From Agrobacterium tumefaciens (GTDB taxonomy: Bacteria > Pseudomonadota > Alphaproteobacteria > Rhizobiales > Rhizobiaceae): a stretch of DNA of 64,000 bases. Shown piece after piece: positions 24,267 to 33,911 of this stretch. The position numbers were made by a program, and so were the translations under genes. How positions within the stretch are numbered: position 1 is the stretch's first letter; each line of letters starts with the position of its first letter. Where the stretch lies: NCBI GenBank assembly GCA_025559845.1, contig CP048470.1:658001-722000 (forward strand), read 5' to 3'. The notes beneath the pieces are model-generated. The model did not search any database, was not told the origin of the DNA, and saw nothing but the letters and a program-made list of their open reading frames with translations.

Positions 24267-26708
24267 ATGAGCGGGACTATTGGTAGCGATAAGATAGGCG
24301 GAAGAGGCAAAATGCTTCGGGTGCTGATGGCGGGTGTCGCGATCGGAATTGTCGGAACCAGCACAGCTTGGACCACGAGGCCAGCCTTAGCTCAATCAGT
24401 ACAAGTGGTTGATTTCAACATTCCCGCAACGTCGATGAACCTCGCACTTCGCCGATTTTCAGCACAGTCCGGGCTGCAGATCGCTTATGAAACGTCGATT
24501 GCGGCGAACACGAAGGCACCGGCTATAGAAGGACGGCTGACGCCGCAGGATGCTCTTTCCAAGCTTCTGGCAAATTCTGGCCTGCGCTATGCGTTCAGTG
24601 GCGGTAACGCCGTGACGATATTGAGCGCTGCATCTCCTTCCTTGGGAACCCGCCAGACGGGAACGACAACCCTCGGACAGATTGTTGTCGACGGGACAGG
24701 CGGTGCCTTTAGCCCTCTTGAGGGGTATCGTGCCAGCAGTTCCTCATCCGGGACGAAAAGCGATACTCCCATCGTCGAGACACCCCAATCCATCAGTGTG
24801 GTGACGGCAGACCAGATTGCCAATCAAAAGGCCACATCACTGGCCGACACGTTGAGCTATACTCCCGGGATAACAACGCAATCTGGCGGTTTTAGCCGGA
24901 TGGTCGACGATTTCATGATCCGTGGCTTCAACACTGCAAGCGGCAACACCGGTAATCTGCGCGACGGGATGAAGTTCCAGTCCAACGTGTATGACGGCGG
25001 CCAGGAGCCATACGGCCTTGAGCGTGTCGAAGTGATGCGCGGCGCGTCATCCGTTCTCTATGGACAGGTCGCACCAGGTGGTATCGTCAACGCCATTTCG
25101 AAACGCCCAACTGCGACACCACTGCGCGAAGTGAATGTTGAATACGGCAGTTACAACAAGAAGCAGGTATCGGGTGATTTTGGCGGGCCTATCGATAATG
25201 AAGGCGTACTCAGCTATCGCCTGACAGGCCTTTACCGTGACGCAGACAACTGGGTCGACAAGACCGATGACGACAAGGTTTACATCGCGCCCGCGCTTAC
25301 CTGGCGGCCAGATGACGCTACGTCACTGACGGTACTCGGCAGCTACCAACACGTCGACACGCGTTTTGCACCGCCATACCTGCTGTCTGACATCACATCC
25401 GGTTGGCTTGATCGCGACACATTCACCGGAATAGACAGCTTCGACACCTACAAGTCGGACATTTACACAATTGGCGGCGAATTCGAGCACGAGTTCGAAA
25501 ATGGCCTCAAACTTCGCAACGCAGCTCGCTATTTCAAGGCGGATATTCAGTGGGATTACATGATGCCCAATCTGGCGCCGATCAGCGCGAGTGGGATCAT
25601 GACGCGATTGGCTTCGGCTCGCGCTGAAACGTCCTACGGCGTAACGTCGGATAACTCGCTTGAATACGAGTTCGATGCCCTTGGTGCTCAACATACCCTG
25701 CTGGGTGGGTTTGACTATTATCGCCGGTCCTACGACAGCCACCGCTATCGTGGTGCAAGCTACAGCACGCTCAACCTCTCGAGCGGTGTTAGCACCGGTA
25801 GACCAAACGTCAGCTACGCGGTTGACCGTGGCTCCGACAGCATTGGCGACCAGTACGGAATCTACCTTCAGGACCAGATCAAATTTGATGATCACTGGGT
25901 GCTCTTGTTGGGAGGTCGCCACGATTGGGCGGATTCATCCACCCGAAGCTATCAGAACGGCTCGATCGTAGAGCAAAGCGACAGCGCCTTCACCGGCAGA
26001 GCAGGGCTTGTCTACCTGTTCGACAACGGCCTGGCCCCTTATGTCAGCGTCAGCCAGTCTTTCCTTCCTCAGGTTGGGTCAGACTACATCACCGGCAATG
26101 CTCTCAAGCCGAATGAAGGTTTGCAATACGAGGCGGGCGTCCGATATCAGCCAGTCGGTACCAATCTGCAGTTCAGTGCTGCGGTCTACGATCTGAAACA
26201 GGAAAATGTCGTCTCGTACACGGCCGGTGGCCTCGCTTATCAGCAGGGAGAAATCCACTCTCGCGGATTGGAACTCGAAGCGCGTGGAGATATTGGCAAC
26301 TGGGGCATCGTCGCGGCTTACACCTTCACGGATGCGGAGATTACTCAAAGCGCCAAGCCTGCCGAGATCGGGCAGCAGGTAGCTCTTGTTCCACGCCACA
26401 GTGTTTCCCTCTGGGCAGATTACGGACTTGATGACCTGGGACTTGAAGGCGTGCGTGTGGGCGGCGGGATGCGTTATGTCGGGGAAACCAATCTGACGGA
26501 CAACGTCGCCAATGTTCCCGGTTACGTCATGTTCGACGCGATGGCGACCTTTGACCTTGGAAAGTTGAACGCAGATCTCGATGGACTTGATCTGAAGCTC
26601 AATGCCCGCAATCTGTTCAATAAAAAATATTATACCTGCGTTTCGACGGACGGATGCCGTTTTGGCGAACCGCTGACTGTGTCAGCAACTCTTTCCTACA
26701 AATGGTAG
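24267..26708 (+). CDS. TonB-dependent siderophore receptor with signalling domain (FoxA/FhuA type)
   Basis: 813 residues from ATG 24267, chosen because AGGGG lies seven bases upstream; an ATG at 24240 has no such site. Signal peptide to about residue 42 (ending RPALAQ). An STN domain follows (VDFNIPATSMNLALRRFSAQ, LTPQDALSKLLANSGL), then a TonB-box region, a plug with TPQSISVVTADQI and LERVEVMRGASSVLYGQVAP, and a barrel ending NLFNKKYYTC, CRFGEPLTVSATLSYKW, close to the FhuA/FoxA ending with its paired cysteines and terminal aromatic. Hydroxamate siderophore uptake with surface signalling is likely. It overlaps the fhuD gene by seven bases. Confidence 0.92.
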   Translation: MSGTIGSDKIGGRGKMLRVLMAGVAIGIVGTSTAWTTRPALAQSVQVVDFNIPATSMNLALRRFSAQSGLQIAYETSIAANTKAPAIEGRLTPQDALSKLLANSGLRYAFSGGNAVTILSAASPSLGTRQTGTTTLGQIVVDGTGGAFSPLEGYRASSSSSGTKSDTPIVETPQSISVVTADQIANQKATSLADTLSYTPGITTQSGGFSRMVDDFMIRGFNTASGNTGNLRDGMKFQSNVYDGGQEPYGLERVEVMRGASSVLYGQVAPGGIVNAISKRPTATPLREVNVEYGSYNKKQVSGDFGGPIDNEGVLSYRLTGLYRDADNWVDKTDDDKVYIAPALTWRPDDATSLTVLGSYQHVDTRFAPPYLLSDITSGWLDRDTFTGIDSFDTYKSDIYTIGGEFEHEFENGLKLRNAARYFKADIQWDYMMPNLAPISASGIMTRLASARAETSYGVTSDNSLEYEFDALGAQHTLLGGFDYYRRSYDSHRYRGASYSTLNLSSGVSTGRPNVSYAVDRGSDSIGDQYGIYLQDQIKFDDHWVLLLGGRHDWADSSTRSYQNGSIVEQSDSAFTGRAGLVYLFDNGLAPYVSVSQSFLPQVGSDYITGNALKPNEGLQYEAGVRYQPVGTNLQFSAAVYDLKQENVVSYTAGGLAYQQGEIHSRGLELEARGDIGNWGIVAAYTFTDAEITQSAKPAEIGQQVALVPRHSVSLWADYGLDDLGLEGVRVGGGMRYVGETNLTDNVANVPGYVMFDAMATFDLGKLNADLDGLDLKLNARNLFNKKYYTCVSTDGCRFGEPLTVSATLSYKW

Positions 26709-27607
26709 GGGCATTAGAGATCCGCAGACGAGATTTCCTGAGGGCTGCATCTGCGGCCCTCGGGTGTTTGTCATTACCGTCACACTCTTTTGCACAGGAT
26801 AAGGGGGACCGTTTTGTCAGTCTGGACCTGCTGATTACCGAATTGCTGCTGACAATCGGCGCCGTGCCCGTCGCAACATCGAATATCCCGCTTTATCAGC
26901 GCCTTGTAGCAAACCCGTCGATGCCTGACAGTGTCTCGGACCTCGGCCCACTCAATGAACCGAACCTGGAATACCTCCAGCGCTTGTCGCCATCGCGCAT
27001 TTTCGTCGCCGATTGGCAGGCAGCAGGCCTTGAAACAGCGACGCGCATCGCTCCAGTGACCCCTATCCCCGTTTTCGCAGGCAAAACCCCTGCCATCGCC
27101 CACTGCGAGGCTCTGATCGCCAAGCTCGCAGACATGACGGGGCACGCCTTCGCAGCCCGAAGCGCCGTAGCCGCTATGCGGTCTGAAATTGACGAAACCC
27201 GCGCTCGGCTGAAGTCATTTTCCAGGCCCGTTTACGTCTGCCGGTTCAACCGAGACGGCCGAAATATCGCACTGTTTGGTGGTAACGGCTTGTTGGGCGA
27301 CATGCTGAAACAACTGGGCCTGCGCAATGCCTTTAGCGGTCGGGTCAACGCCGCCGGTGTGACCAACGCGCCCCTTATTCGCCTGGCGGACGAGCCGGAC
27401 GCTGTCATCATCCATTTTGACCGAGGACAGGAGACGGACATTGCCTTGCAGAGATTAGAGGCCGGGGCTCTCTGGCACGTCCTGCCGGCTGTAAAAAACG
27501 GCCGGGTCATCCGAATGCCCGTCATTTATCCGAACGGCGGCATACGTTCCGCAGAGCGATTTGCAAACCAGCTCGGACAAAAACTGGGAACGATCACGGA
27601 TGGCTGA
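26702..27607 (+). CDS. fhuD: Hydroxamate siderophore-binding protein (FhuD-like), Tat signal
   Basis: 301 residues from ATG 26702, overlapping the receptor stop. The N-terminus has a twin-arginine motif (RRRDFLRAASAALG) and a cleavage site near SFAQ. The body has the FhuD pattern RFVSLDLLITELLLTIGAVP, VSDLGPLNEPNLEYLQRLSP and FGGNGLLGDMLKQLGLRNAF. It binds a ferric hydroxamate in the periplasm for FhuB. It overlaps fhuB by eight bases, so the receptor, FhuD and FhuB are made from one transcript. Confidence 0.9.
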   Translation: MVGALEIRRRDFLRAASAALGCLSLPSHSFAQDKGDRFVSLDLLITELLLTIGAVPVATSNIPLYQRLVANPSMPDSVSDLGPLNEPNLEYLQRLSPSRIFVADWQAAGLETATRIAPVTPIPVFAGKTPAIAHCEALIAKLADMTGHAFAARSAVAAMRSEIDETRARLKSFSRPVYVCRFNRDGRNIALFGGNGLLGDMLKQLGLRNAFSGRVNAAGVTNAPLIRLADEPDAVIIHFDRGQETDIALQRLEAGALWHVLPAVKNGRVIRMPVIYPNGGIRSAERFANQLGQKLGTITDG

Positions 27608-29582
27608 TTTCGTGGCCCGGCAGCAAGATCGCCGTATGTCGCTGATCTTGCACACTCTTCTCTTGGCTGGCCTTGCCCTATTCGCATTCAATCTGCAACG
27701 CGCAGGCTGGCCAGACGTATCTCCATTCCCCCATCTGCCGACGAACGAATTGAAATCCGTTCAATTGCTTTACGGCACAGTCCCTCGTTTCATTGTTGCC
27801 TTGGCAGGTGGATGTCTTCTAGGCCTAGCCACCGCGCTGATGCAGCAGGGCCTACGCAACCCGCTCGCCGAACCGGGAACAGTCGGCCTTCTGGCAGCAT
27901 CGCGGTTTGCTGTCGCCCTCAGTCTGATCTGGCTGCCTACCATCATAACGAGCTTTGTGATGCCGGCCCTCGTCGGGGCGCTCGTGGGATTGGCTGTCGT
28001 TCTTGCTCTTTCCTATCGCGGATCTTTTTCGCCGCTCTTTCTGATCCTGAACGGATTGATCCTGGGCCTTCTGCTCGAGGCTTTCACCTCCATTCTGATA
28101 CTCACACATTTCGATGAACTCGGCGATCTGCTTCTCTGGCAAGCCGGTTCTTTGGTACAGGACAACTGGAACACCGCATCCACTTTGACAATAATATTAG
28201 CTGCTGTCGTTGGTGGCATCGCAGTTCTACGAAGGCCATTGTCACTTCTTGATCTGGACGACGCTTCGGCGGGCAACCTTGGAGTTTCGCCAAGAATTGT
28301 AAGGTTTGTTGCGGTGGCACTCTCGGCCACCATCGCTGCAATCGTCACTTCGCAGCTTGGCGTTCTGGCGTTCGTTGGTCTTGGTGGATCGGCACTCGCC
28401 AGCCTCTCAGGTGCACGCCGATTTTCGCAACGGGCGGTTTTCAGCGCACTTCTGTCGGCCGCACTTCTGCTGTTAACTGATCAGACCCTGCAGGTTCTGG
28501 AGACGGTTATCGCCATTCCGGCCGGGACAGCAACAGCGCTCCTCGCTGCTCCCCTTATTCTGCTTCTACTCCGCAAGGTTCGCTCGCCCGTGACTATGGG
28601 AGAAACACGCGACCCTCATATTCGTGAGAGAACTGGGCGGCTGTGGTTCATTTTCTGCCTTGCAATATCATGCCTTACAGTCGCTATTATTGGCAGCCTC
28701 ACCATTGGAAGAACGCCGGATGGGTTCTTCATTGCGACAAACGCCGAACTGAGCGAGTTGCTGCCTTGGCGTTGGCCGCGTGTGATGGCAACCGGCGCGG
28801 CCGGGGGCATGATTGCGATGGCTGGATGTCTCATGCAGCGGATGACCGGCAACAGCCTCGCCAGCCCAGAACTTCTCGGGGTGTCTTCTGGTGCCGCACT
28901 CATCATGCTGCCGGTGATCTTTCTTTTACCGCCACTGACCCGGCCTCAGACAATGGTCATCGCTGCTGGCGGCTCGCTGTTGTTTCTTGTCATCGCACTC
29001 AGACTTGCCAAACGATCCGCCTACGCCCCAGAGAGACTTCTTCTTTCCGGTCTCGCGGTCACAGCTCTCAGCGGCTCACTTTTGTCTATGGTCGCCTATT
29101 TTGGTGACATCCGGCTCACTCGACTGGTGGGGTGGCTTTCGGGATCGGCCTATTCCGTAACGCCATGCGATGCGTTCATGACGCTGATATCGTTTGTCGG
29201 GATTTTAGGAATCCTTCCTTTCGTTCGACGCTGGCTTACAATGCTGCCTCTTGGCGAGACGACGGCAACGTCCCTGGGCGTCAATACCAGCGCTGCGCGC
29301 CTGACGATCATCATCGTGACTGCACTTCTAACAGGTGTAGCAACAGTCATCATTGGACCGATCAGCTTCATCGGACTGATGGTTCCTCATCTCGTCAGAC
29401 TTCTCGGCATTCACAAACCGATTGGACATATCTACGGTTGCGCAATATTTGGCTCCGTTTTGATGATCTTTTCAGACTGGATCGGCCGGATCGTTGCATT
29501 TCCATGGGATGTGCCTGCGGGGATCGTGGCGAGCGTGATCGGGGGGCTGGCTTACGGCATCACGATCAGGACCCGCCGGTAA
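27600..29582 (+). CDS. fhuB: Fused hydroxamate siderophore permease (FhuB-like)
   Basis: 660 residues from ATG 27600, the same length as E. coli FhuB. Two tandem FecCD permease halves are visible: the first with ALMQQGLRNPLAEPGTVGLL, the second with CLMQRMTGNSLASPELLGVS and near the end GPISFIGLMVPHLVRLLG. About twenty membrane helices are expected. It transports ferric hydroxamates with FhuD and a FhuC-type ATPase. No ATPase gene follows; the next gene is convergent. Confidence 0.93.
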   Translation: MADFVARQQDRRMSLILHTLLLAGLALFAFNLQRAGWPDVSPFPHLPTNELKSVQLLYGTVPRFIVALAGGCLLGLATALMQQGLRNPLAEPGTVGLLAASRFAVALSLIWLPTIITSFVMPALVGALVGLAVVLALSYRGSFSPLFLILNGLILGLLLEAFTSILILTHFDELGDLLLWQAGSLVQDNWNTASTLTIILAAVVGGIAVLRRPLSLLDLDDASAGNLGVSPRIVRFVAVALSATIAAIVTSQLGVLAFVGLGGSALASLSGARRFSQRAVFSALLSAALLLLTDQTLQVLETVIAIPAGTATALLAAPLILLLLRKVRSPVTMGETRDPHIRERTGRLWFIFCLAISCLTVAIIGSLTIGRTPDGFFIATNAELSELLPWRWPRVMATGAAGGMIAMAGCLMQRMTGNSLASPELLGVSSGAALIMLPVIFLLPPLTRPQTMVIAAGGSLLFLVIALRLAKRSAYAPERLLLSGLAVTALSGSLLSMVAYFGDIRLTRLVGWLSGSAYSVTPCDAFMTLISFVGILGILPFVRRWLTMLPLGETTATSLGVNTSAARLTIIIVTALLTGVATVIIGPISFIGLMVPHLVRLLGIHKPIGHIYGCAIFGSVLMIFSDWIGRIVAFPWDVPAGIVASVIGGLAYGITIRTRR

Positions 29583-29616
29583 CCATTCAGGTTAGGACGC
29601 GTGCGGATCTTTCTGG

Positions 29617-30687
29617 TCAGTAGCCCGTCATCTCAAGGTACCCCTGTCCGGAAACACTACCCTGAAACTGGATGGGCCCCTCCCAGTATGGCGTGGTCGT
29701 ACTCATCCAGGATTTGTCGTTCAGGGCTTTCGTTGTGATGTCGAACCCTCGACTAGGTATTCTGACGCGCCACTCGACCGGGATCTGCTTGCCGTTGACA
29801 TCTGCGGACCTAAGCGGATCGAACGAAATATCCTCAGACGGAATTGGCGACACTTTTCCGTCGGCTGAAATCCAGTTTGCCGACGTGTAACCTGCGCCGC
29901 TGTCGCGCAGCCGGAAGGCCATGACCTTTTCGCCTGTTGCAAGGTGCAATGAAAACCAGTCCCAGCCTGTCTGATCTGCCGCAAGCGGCTGAGACGACCA
30001 TTCCCTATCCAGCCATGCCTCACCTTTGACATCGACAGATCGCCCATCGAGCACAACAGTTCCGCTGACCTCGTAGAAGGGCTGCGAATAATAATAGCTC
30101 GCCTGTCCAGCCAGCGATTTCACGGAATAGCCGCGATCTCCCTGAAGGACCAGCGGCCCCTTTGCCTTGAGCTCGAAACGATACTCGAAATCCTGCCCAG
30201 TTGCGCTGAGTGTGATTTGATCGAGCTGATCGCTGCCCGCACCCGTGGCCATCATATTCCAGTCGTCGATCCATGCCTCGAAAGGTGCAACGACAACGCC
30301 TGCCTGCCCTACGCCACCCCGCCCCAACCGTTCCGCAACGTGGTGGCGGCTGGCTGTCGTGACCGCCGCATGACCGATCCATATTTGCGGATCTGACCAT
30401 CCTGGCCTTTCACCTGAAGCTAGGCCCGATCGAAACAAAGTCCATTGCGCGCCAAGCCTCTCTCCAGCGACGGTCTCGAGATTGGCTGTCAGGTACCACC
30501 ACTCGATCCTGTAGTCGGAATGAGGTCCATGATCACGCGGGAACGTGAGCTGGACACCGCGCTGCGGAACTGAAAAGCCCTCGGCATTCGAACCCAGACC
30601 CGCAAAGCCCTGTGCAAATGTCATGACCGGGAAAAACGCCAGCACGGCGAATGCGACCAACGCCAAGAACTTCGATCTAACGCTCAT
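29617..30687 (-). CDS. attH: AttH/CrtC-like lipocalin-domain protein, secreted
   Basis: 356 residues from ATG 30687 (an in-frame TTG lies two codons earlier). A signal peptide ends near residue 26 (VMTFAQ). The body matches the AttH/carotenoid hydratase (CrtC) lipocalin-like family: DHGPHSDYRIEWWYLTANL near residue 50, DWNMMATGAG, GEAWLDREWSSQPLAADQTG and GWDWFSLHLATGEKVMAFRL. It should act in the periplasm or at the outer membrane; its role is unknown, although it is usually coupled to an FtsX-type ABC system. Its start overlaps the permease stop by eleven bases. Confidence 0.88.
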   Translation of the reverse strand: MSVRSKFLALVAFAVLAFFPVMTFAQGFAGLGSNAEGFSVPQRGVQLTFPRDHGPHSDYRIEWWYLTANLETVAGERLGAQWTLFRSGLASGERPGWSDPQIWIGHAAVTTASRHHVAERLGRGGVGQAGVVVAPFEAWIDDWNMMATGAGSDQLDQITLSATGQDFEYRFELKAKGPLVLQGDRGYSVKSLAGQASYYYSQPFYEVSGTVVLDGRSVDVKGEAWLDREWSSQPLAADQTGWDWFSLHLATGEKVMAFRLRDSGAGYTSANWISADGKVSPIPSEDISFDPLRSADVNGKQIPVEWRVRIPSRGFDITTKALNDKSWMSTTTPYWEGPIQFQGSVSGQGYLEMTGY

Positions 30688-33091
30688 TGGCAAACACCCT
30701 TAAAAGATCCGCCGGATCGGTTGTTGCCAATCGGCGTACGGGCAGCAGCACGGACAGGATGGCGGCGACCAGAGCGATCATGCCGAGCCACAACCAGTCC
30801 ATCGGAAACAGGATCAACGGCAGACGCCAGCCGAACGCCTCGACATTGACGACGGACAGCAGCACCCAGGCAAGAGCAAGCCCCACCGGGACGGCGGCAA
30901 CAAACGTGGCAAACCACAGGGCAAGCGTCCGGGCGACCTCAAGAAAAGCCAGGTCGCGACGTCTAAGCCCCATCGCCCAGACTGGGGCAAGCTGTGGCAG
31001 CCGGAGAGATGACAAGGTCAAAAGGCTCGAAAACATCGCAAAGCCTGCAACCGCGAGGGTGAGGACATTGAGAGCGCCTGTCACGGCAAAGGTCTGCTCG
31101 AAGATTGCGGTCGATTGCCGCTTCAGGGAAACCTGATCAACGATATTGGCCTCGGGCAGACCGAAGTCCGCAACCAGACGGCGTCTGAATTCCGCGACGG
31201 TCTCCGGCGCCATTCGCAAACCATAGCGCAACTTCGCAACGGTGGGGTAATGACGTACGAGAGCATCCAATCCCACCATCACCTGACCGTTTGGGTTGCC
31301 GTAATCGGAAAAGACCCCCACCACCTTTGTACGCCAACCTCCGGGAAGCTCGATCTCCTGTCCAAGTATCGCCCTGCCAGCGCGCCAGAGTTGCTCATTT
31401 ACCAGTGCGCCTTTTCCATCGGCGACATCATCCCAGGCATCTGGCAGACTGACAATGATCGGCCAGTTGTCGCGATAGGTCGGATCATCGGCGACACCTG
31501 CTATCTGCATATGGCGGCCGGCAACGTCTGCCTCAATACTCCAAATGGGAAGAACCGCACTGACATGGCTCGGAAGCCATTGCCTGAGGCGCGCAGCCTC
31601 GCGCTCATCACGCGCAGTCACATACACTTCCGCAGCAAGCCGCTGATCAAGCCAACCGAGAAACGTCTGGCGAAAACTCGAGACCATCGTTCCAACTCCA
31701 ATGTTGGCAGAGAGTGCAAGCAAGAGAGCCATTAACGCCAGTGACAGGCCTGGAAGCTGCTGGCGGGTGTCAGCCCAGAACCATTCGACCAGTACAGACC
31801 GTGACATCCGCTGGGCAATACCCATGCAGAATGCCAGGCCAGCTGGCAGGATCAGAGCCGCACCCAGAAGAAGGCTGCCAAGGATTACAAAGCCCAAGTA
31901 GAGACCGTGCCCGACAAGAGCCAATACCGCCGATACGAGCAGGAGCATCAAGCCGCTCACCGCTTGAATCGTGAGGCTCCGTGTCGAAGCCCTTGCCCAG
32001 GCTCTTTGCTGCGCAGACGCCAGGATTGGCATCGACCAGACCCGCCACAAGCTCTGAACGGAAGAAAGTGCCGTGCCGAAAAGCGCCATTGCCAGCCCGG
32101 CCGCCCACCATTCCGGTCTCAAGGACAAGGCACCCGGAACACTCGCGCCATAAAGCCCGCGTAACGTAGCAGAAACACCCGGCAGCAATGCCGAGGCGAC
32201 AAAATAGCCGATGATCACACCGATCAGACCGGACAGAAGCGCAAAAGCCGCGATCTCGAGAACCAGCATGGCCGTCAGCGCACGGAGAGAAACGCCGGCC
32301 GACCGGAGCGTACGGAACGTGCCGCGCCGCTGTTCGAAAGACAGTCCCGTCGCCGAATAGACGATGAAGAGACCGACAACAAAAGCCAGAAAGCCGAATG
32401 CGGTCAGATTGAGATGAAAACTGTCAGTCAGACTGGAGACGTCGGGGCGTTCGCCTGCGGCACGTATCGACAGTTCCGGTGCGAGCGTTTCGAGCGAGGT
32501 GAGACCAGGTCTTTGTATCGGTGCAACAACAATCCTGCTTAACGCACCGCCCCGGTTGAGCAGTCGATCGGCAACACCGATGTCGACGAAGGCCGCGTCG
32601 TCGGGAAGATCCGTGGCTGTCTTAATGGACAGACCACCGACATCTTTGAGTCGGTTGGCGGTTGCGGCGGAAACGATCAGTTGCCCCGGCTCTCCGACGA
32701 AGGCAACGAGATCAGAGGTGCCGGTGACACGAAAACCACCTCCTCCTCCACTTGCCGGCATACTCAGCGGATCGATACCGATCAGCCGGATACGAACCTG
32801 CCCGAACCTACGATCACCATCGATAACAGGCGAAACGTTCCAGCCAGCTCTTCTAAGCCTTGAATAGACGCCTGTCGGGATACCTCTGCCGTCCCTGTCC
32901 ACCAGTTGAACAAAGTCATTCTGTTCCAGAACCGATGCTGCCCGCCCATAACTTGCCCGCGCCTCAGCGTTGATCGCCTGCACCCCGGACCAGAGCGCCG
33001 TCGCCAGTGCCACACCAAGAATTAGCGTTACGAACTGAAGGGGCCGATAGCGCCAATGCGAAAGGAGCGCCCGGAAGGCGGGCCAACTCAT
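30677..33091 (-). CDS. FtsX/LolE-type ABC transporter permease (AttFG-like)
   Basis: 804 residues, a duplicated FtsX-domain permease. A membrane helix lies near residues 15-37, a periplasmic domain follows to about 225, then three helices, a second N-terminal-type helix near 355-420, another large periplasmic region, and three C-terminal helices ending in PVRRLATTDPADLLRVFANER. This layout is that of lipoprotein- or lipid-related mechanotransmission permeases. It overlaps the ATPase gene by four bases. The ATPase-permease-AttH order matches attE-attFG-attH loci; substrate unknown. Confidence 0.9.
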   Translation of the reverse strand: MSWPAFRALLSHWRYRPLQFVTLILGVALATALWSGVQAINAEARASYGRAASVLEQNDFVQLVDRDGRGIPTGVYSRLRRAGWNVSPVIDGDRRFGQVRIRLIGIDPLSMPASGGGGGFRVTGTSDLVAFVGEPGQLIVSAATANRLKDVGGLSIKTATDLPDDAAFVDIGVADRLLNRGGALSRIVVAPIQRPGLTSLETLAPELSIRAAGERPDVSSLTDSFHLNLTAFGFLAFVVGLFIVYSATGLSFEQRRGTFRTLRSAGVSLRALTAMLVLEIAAFALLSGLIGVIIGYFVASALLPGVSATLRGLYGASVPGALSLRPEWWAAGLAMALFGTALSSVQSLWRVWSMPILASAQQRAWARASTRSLTIQAVSGLMLLLVSAVLALVGHGLYLGFVILGSLLLGAALILPAGLAFCMGIAQRMSRSVLVEWFWADTRQQLPGLSLALMALLLALSANIGVGTMVSSFRQTFLGWLDQRLAAEVYVTARDEREAARLRQWLPSHVSAVLPIWSIEADVAGRHMQIAGVADDPTYRDNWPIIVSLPDAWDDVADGKGALVNEQLWRAGRAILGQEIELPGGWRTKVVGVFSDYGNPNGQVMVGLDALVRHYPTVAKLRYGLRMAPETVAEFRRRLVADFGLPEANIVDQVSLKRQSTAIFEQTFAVTGALNVLTLAVAGFAMFSSLLTLSSLRLPQLAPVWAMGLRRRDLAFLEVARTLALWFATFVAAVPVGLALAWVLLSVVNVEAFGWRLPLILFPMDWLWLGMIALVAAILSVLLPVRRLATTDPADLLRVFANER

Positions 33092-33747
33092 GCCACCACC
33101 TTTCCGCCATGCAGCAGGACGCGGCGATCGAGCTTGTCGGCCACGCGGCTCGAATGTGTAACAAGAAGAAGCGCCATTCCAGCGTTCTTGGTGAGGTCAA
33201 GCATGACGTCGATAACGATATCAGCCGTCACTTCGTCAAGATTACCGGTCGGTTCGTCAGCGAGTACCAGCGCAGGTCTTGCCGCGAGTGTGCGGGCAAT
33301 CGCGACCCGCTGTTGCTGACCACCGGAAAGCTGTTCCGGATAACGTTTCAGGAACGGGTCAATGCCGAGCGCCTGAACCAGTTCACGTTCCCAGGCGGGA
33401 TCAAAACGACCGGCAAGCTTGGCATGGAAAGAGACATTCGCGGCAACGTTGAGGCTTGGGATCAGATTGAATTGCTGGAAGACGACGCCGACATCAACGC
33501 GGCGATAATTGGCACGGCCGGTATCATCCAAGTGGGCGATCTCACGCCCATTCACAACAATCGTGCCGCCATCGGGTTTGTCGAGGCCTCCGACAAGATG
33601 GAGCAAAGTGCTTTTGCCACTGCCGGACTCGCCGGTCAGTGCAAGGCTTTCGGCCGAATTCAGGCGAAGATCAACACCACGCAATATCTGCGTCGGACCT
33701 TCCGCCGTTAAATAGGATTTGGTGATATCGGTCAGTATCAGGGTCAT
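33088..33747 (-). CDS. ABC transporter ATP-binding protein, MacB/LolD type (AttE-like)
   Basis: 219 residues. Walker A GESGSGKS at 39-46, signature LSGGQQQR at 140-147, Walker B LVLADE at 160-165 followed by PTGNLDE, the hallmark of LolD/FtsE/MacB ATPases. It drives the overlapping FtsX-type permease, which would act on envelope components rather than import a solute. It is the first gene of a three-gene operon. Confidence 0.94.
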   Translation of the reverse strand: MTLILTDITKSYLTAEGPTQILRGVDLRLNSAESLALTGESGSGKSTLLHLVGGLDKPDGGTIVVNGREIAHLDDTGRANYRRVDVGVVFQQFNLIPSLNVAANVSFHAKLAGRFDPAWERELVQALGIDPFLKRYPEQLSGGQQQRVAIARTLAARPALVLADEPTGNLDEVTADIVIDVMLDLTKNAGMALLLVTHSSRVADKLDRRVLLHGGKVVA

Positions 33748-33856
33748 GGATGTCCCGGTCGCAAGCCATGTGTGTTTCGCCTGACTTTATCGGGAACTAC
33801 ACTCACTCGGCAATAAAGCCGTTTCGCTCACGCCAAACGCTCTATACCTGATAGAA

Positions 33857-33887
33857 AACCACGAGGCGCTTACGCGGCCTCGTGGTT
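33857..33887 (-). terminator. Rho-independent terminator after the chemoreceptor gene
   Basis: Eleven-base perfect arms AACCACGAGGC (33857-33867) and GCCTCGTGGTT (33877-33887). On the minus strand the stem is followed by TTTTCTATC. It lies 25 bases after the chemoreceptor stop. Confidence 0.85.
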
Positions 33888-33911
33888 GCCGTGATGATAA
33901 GAGTAATTACC

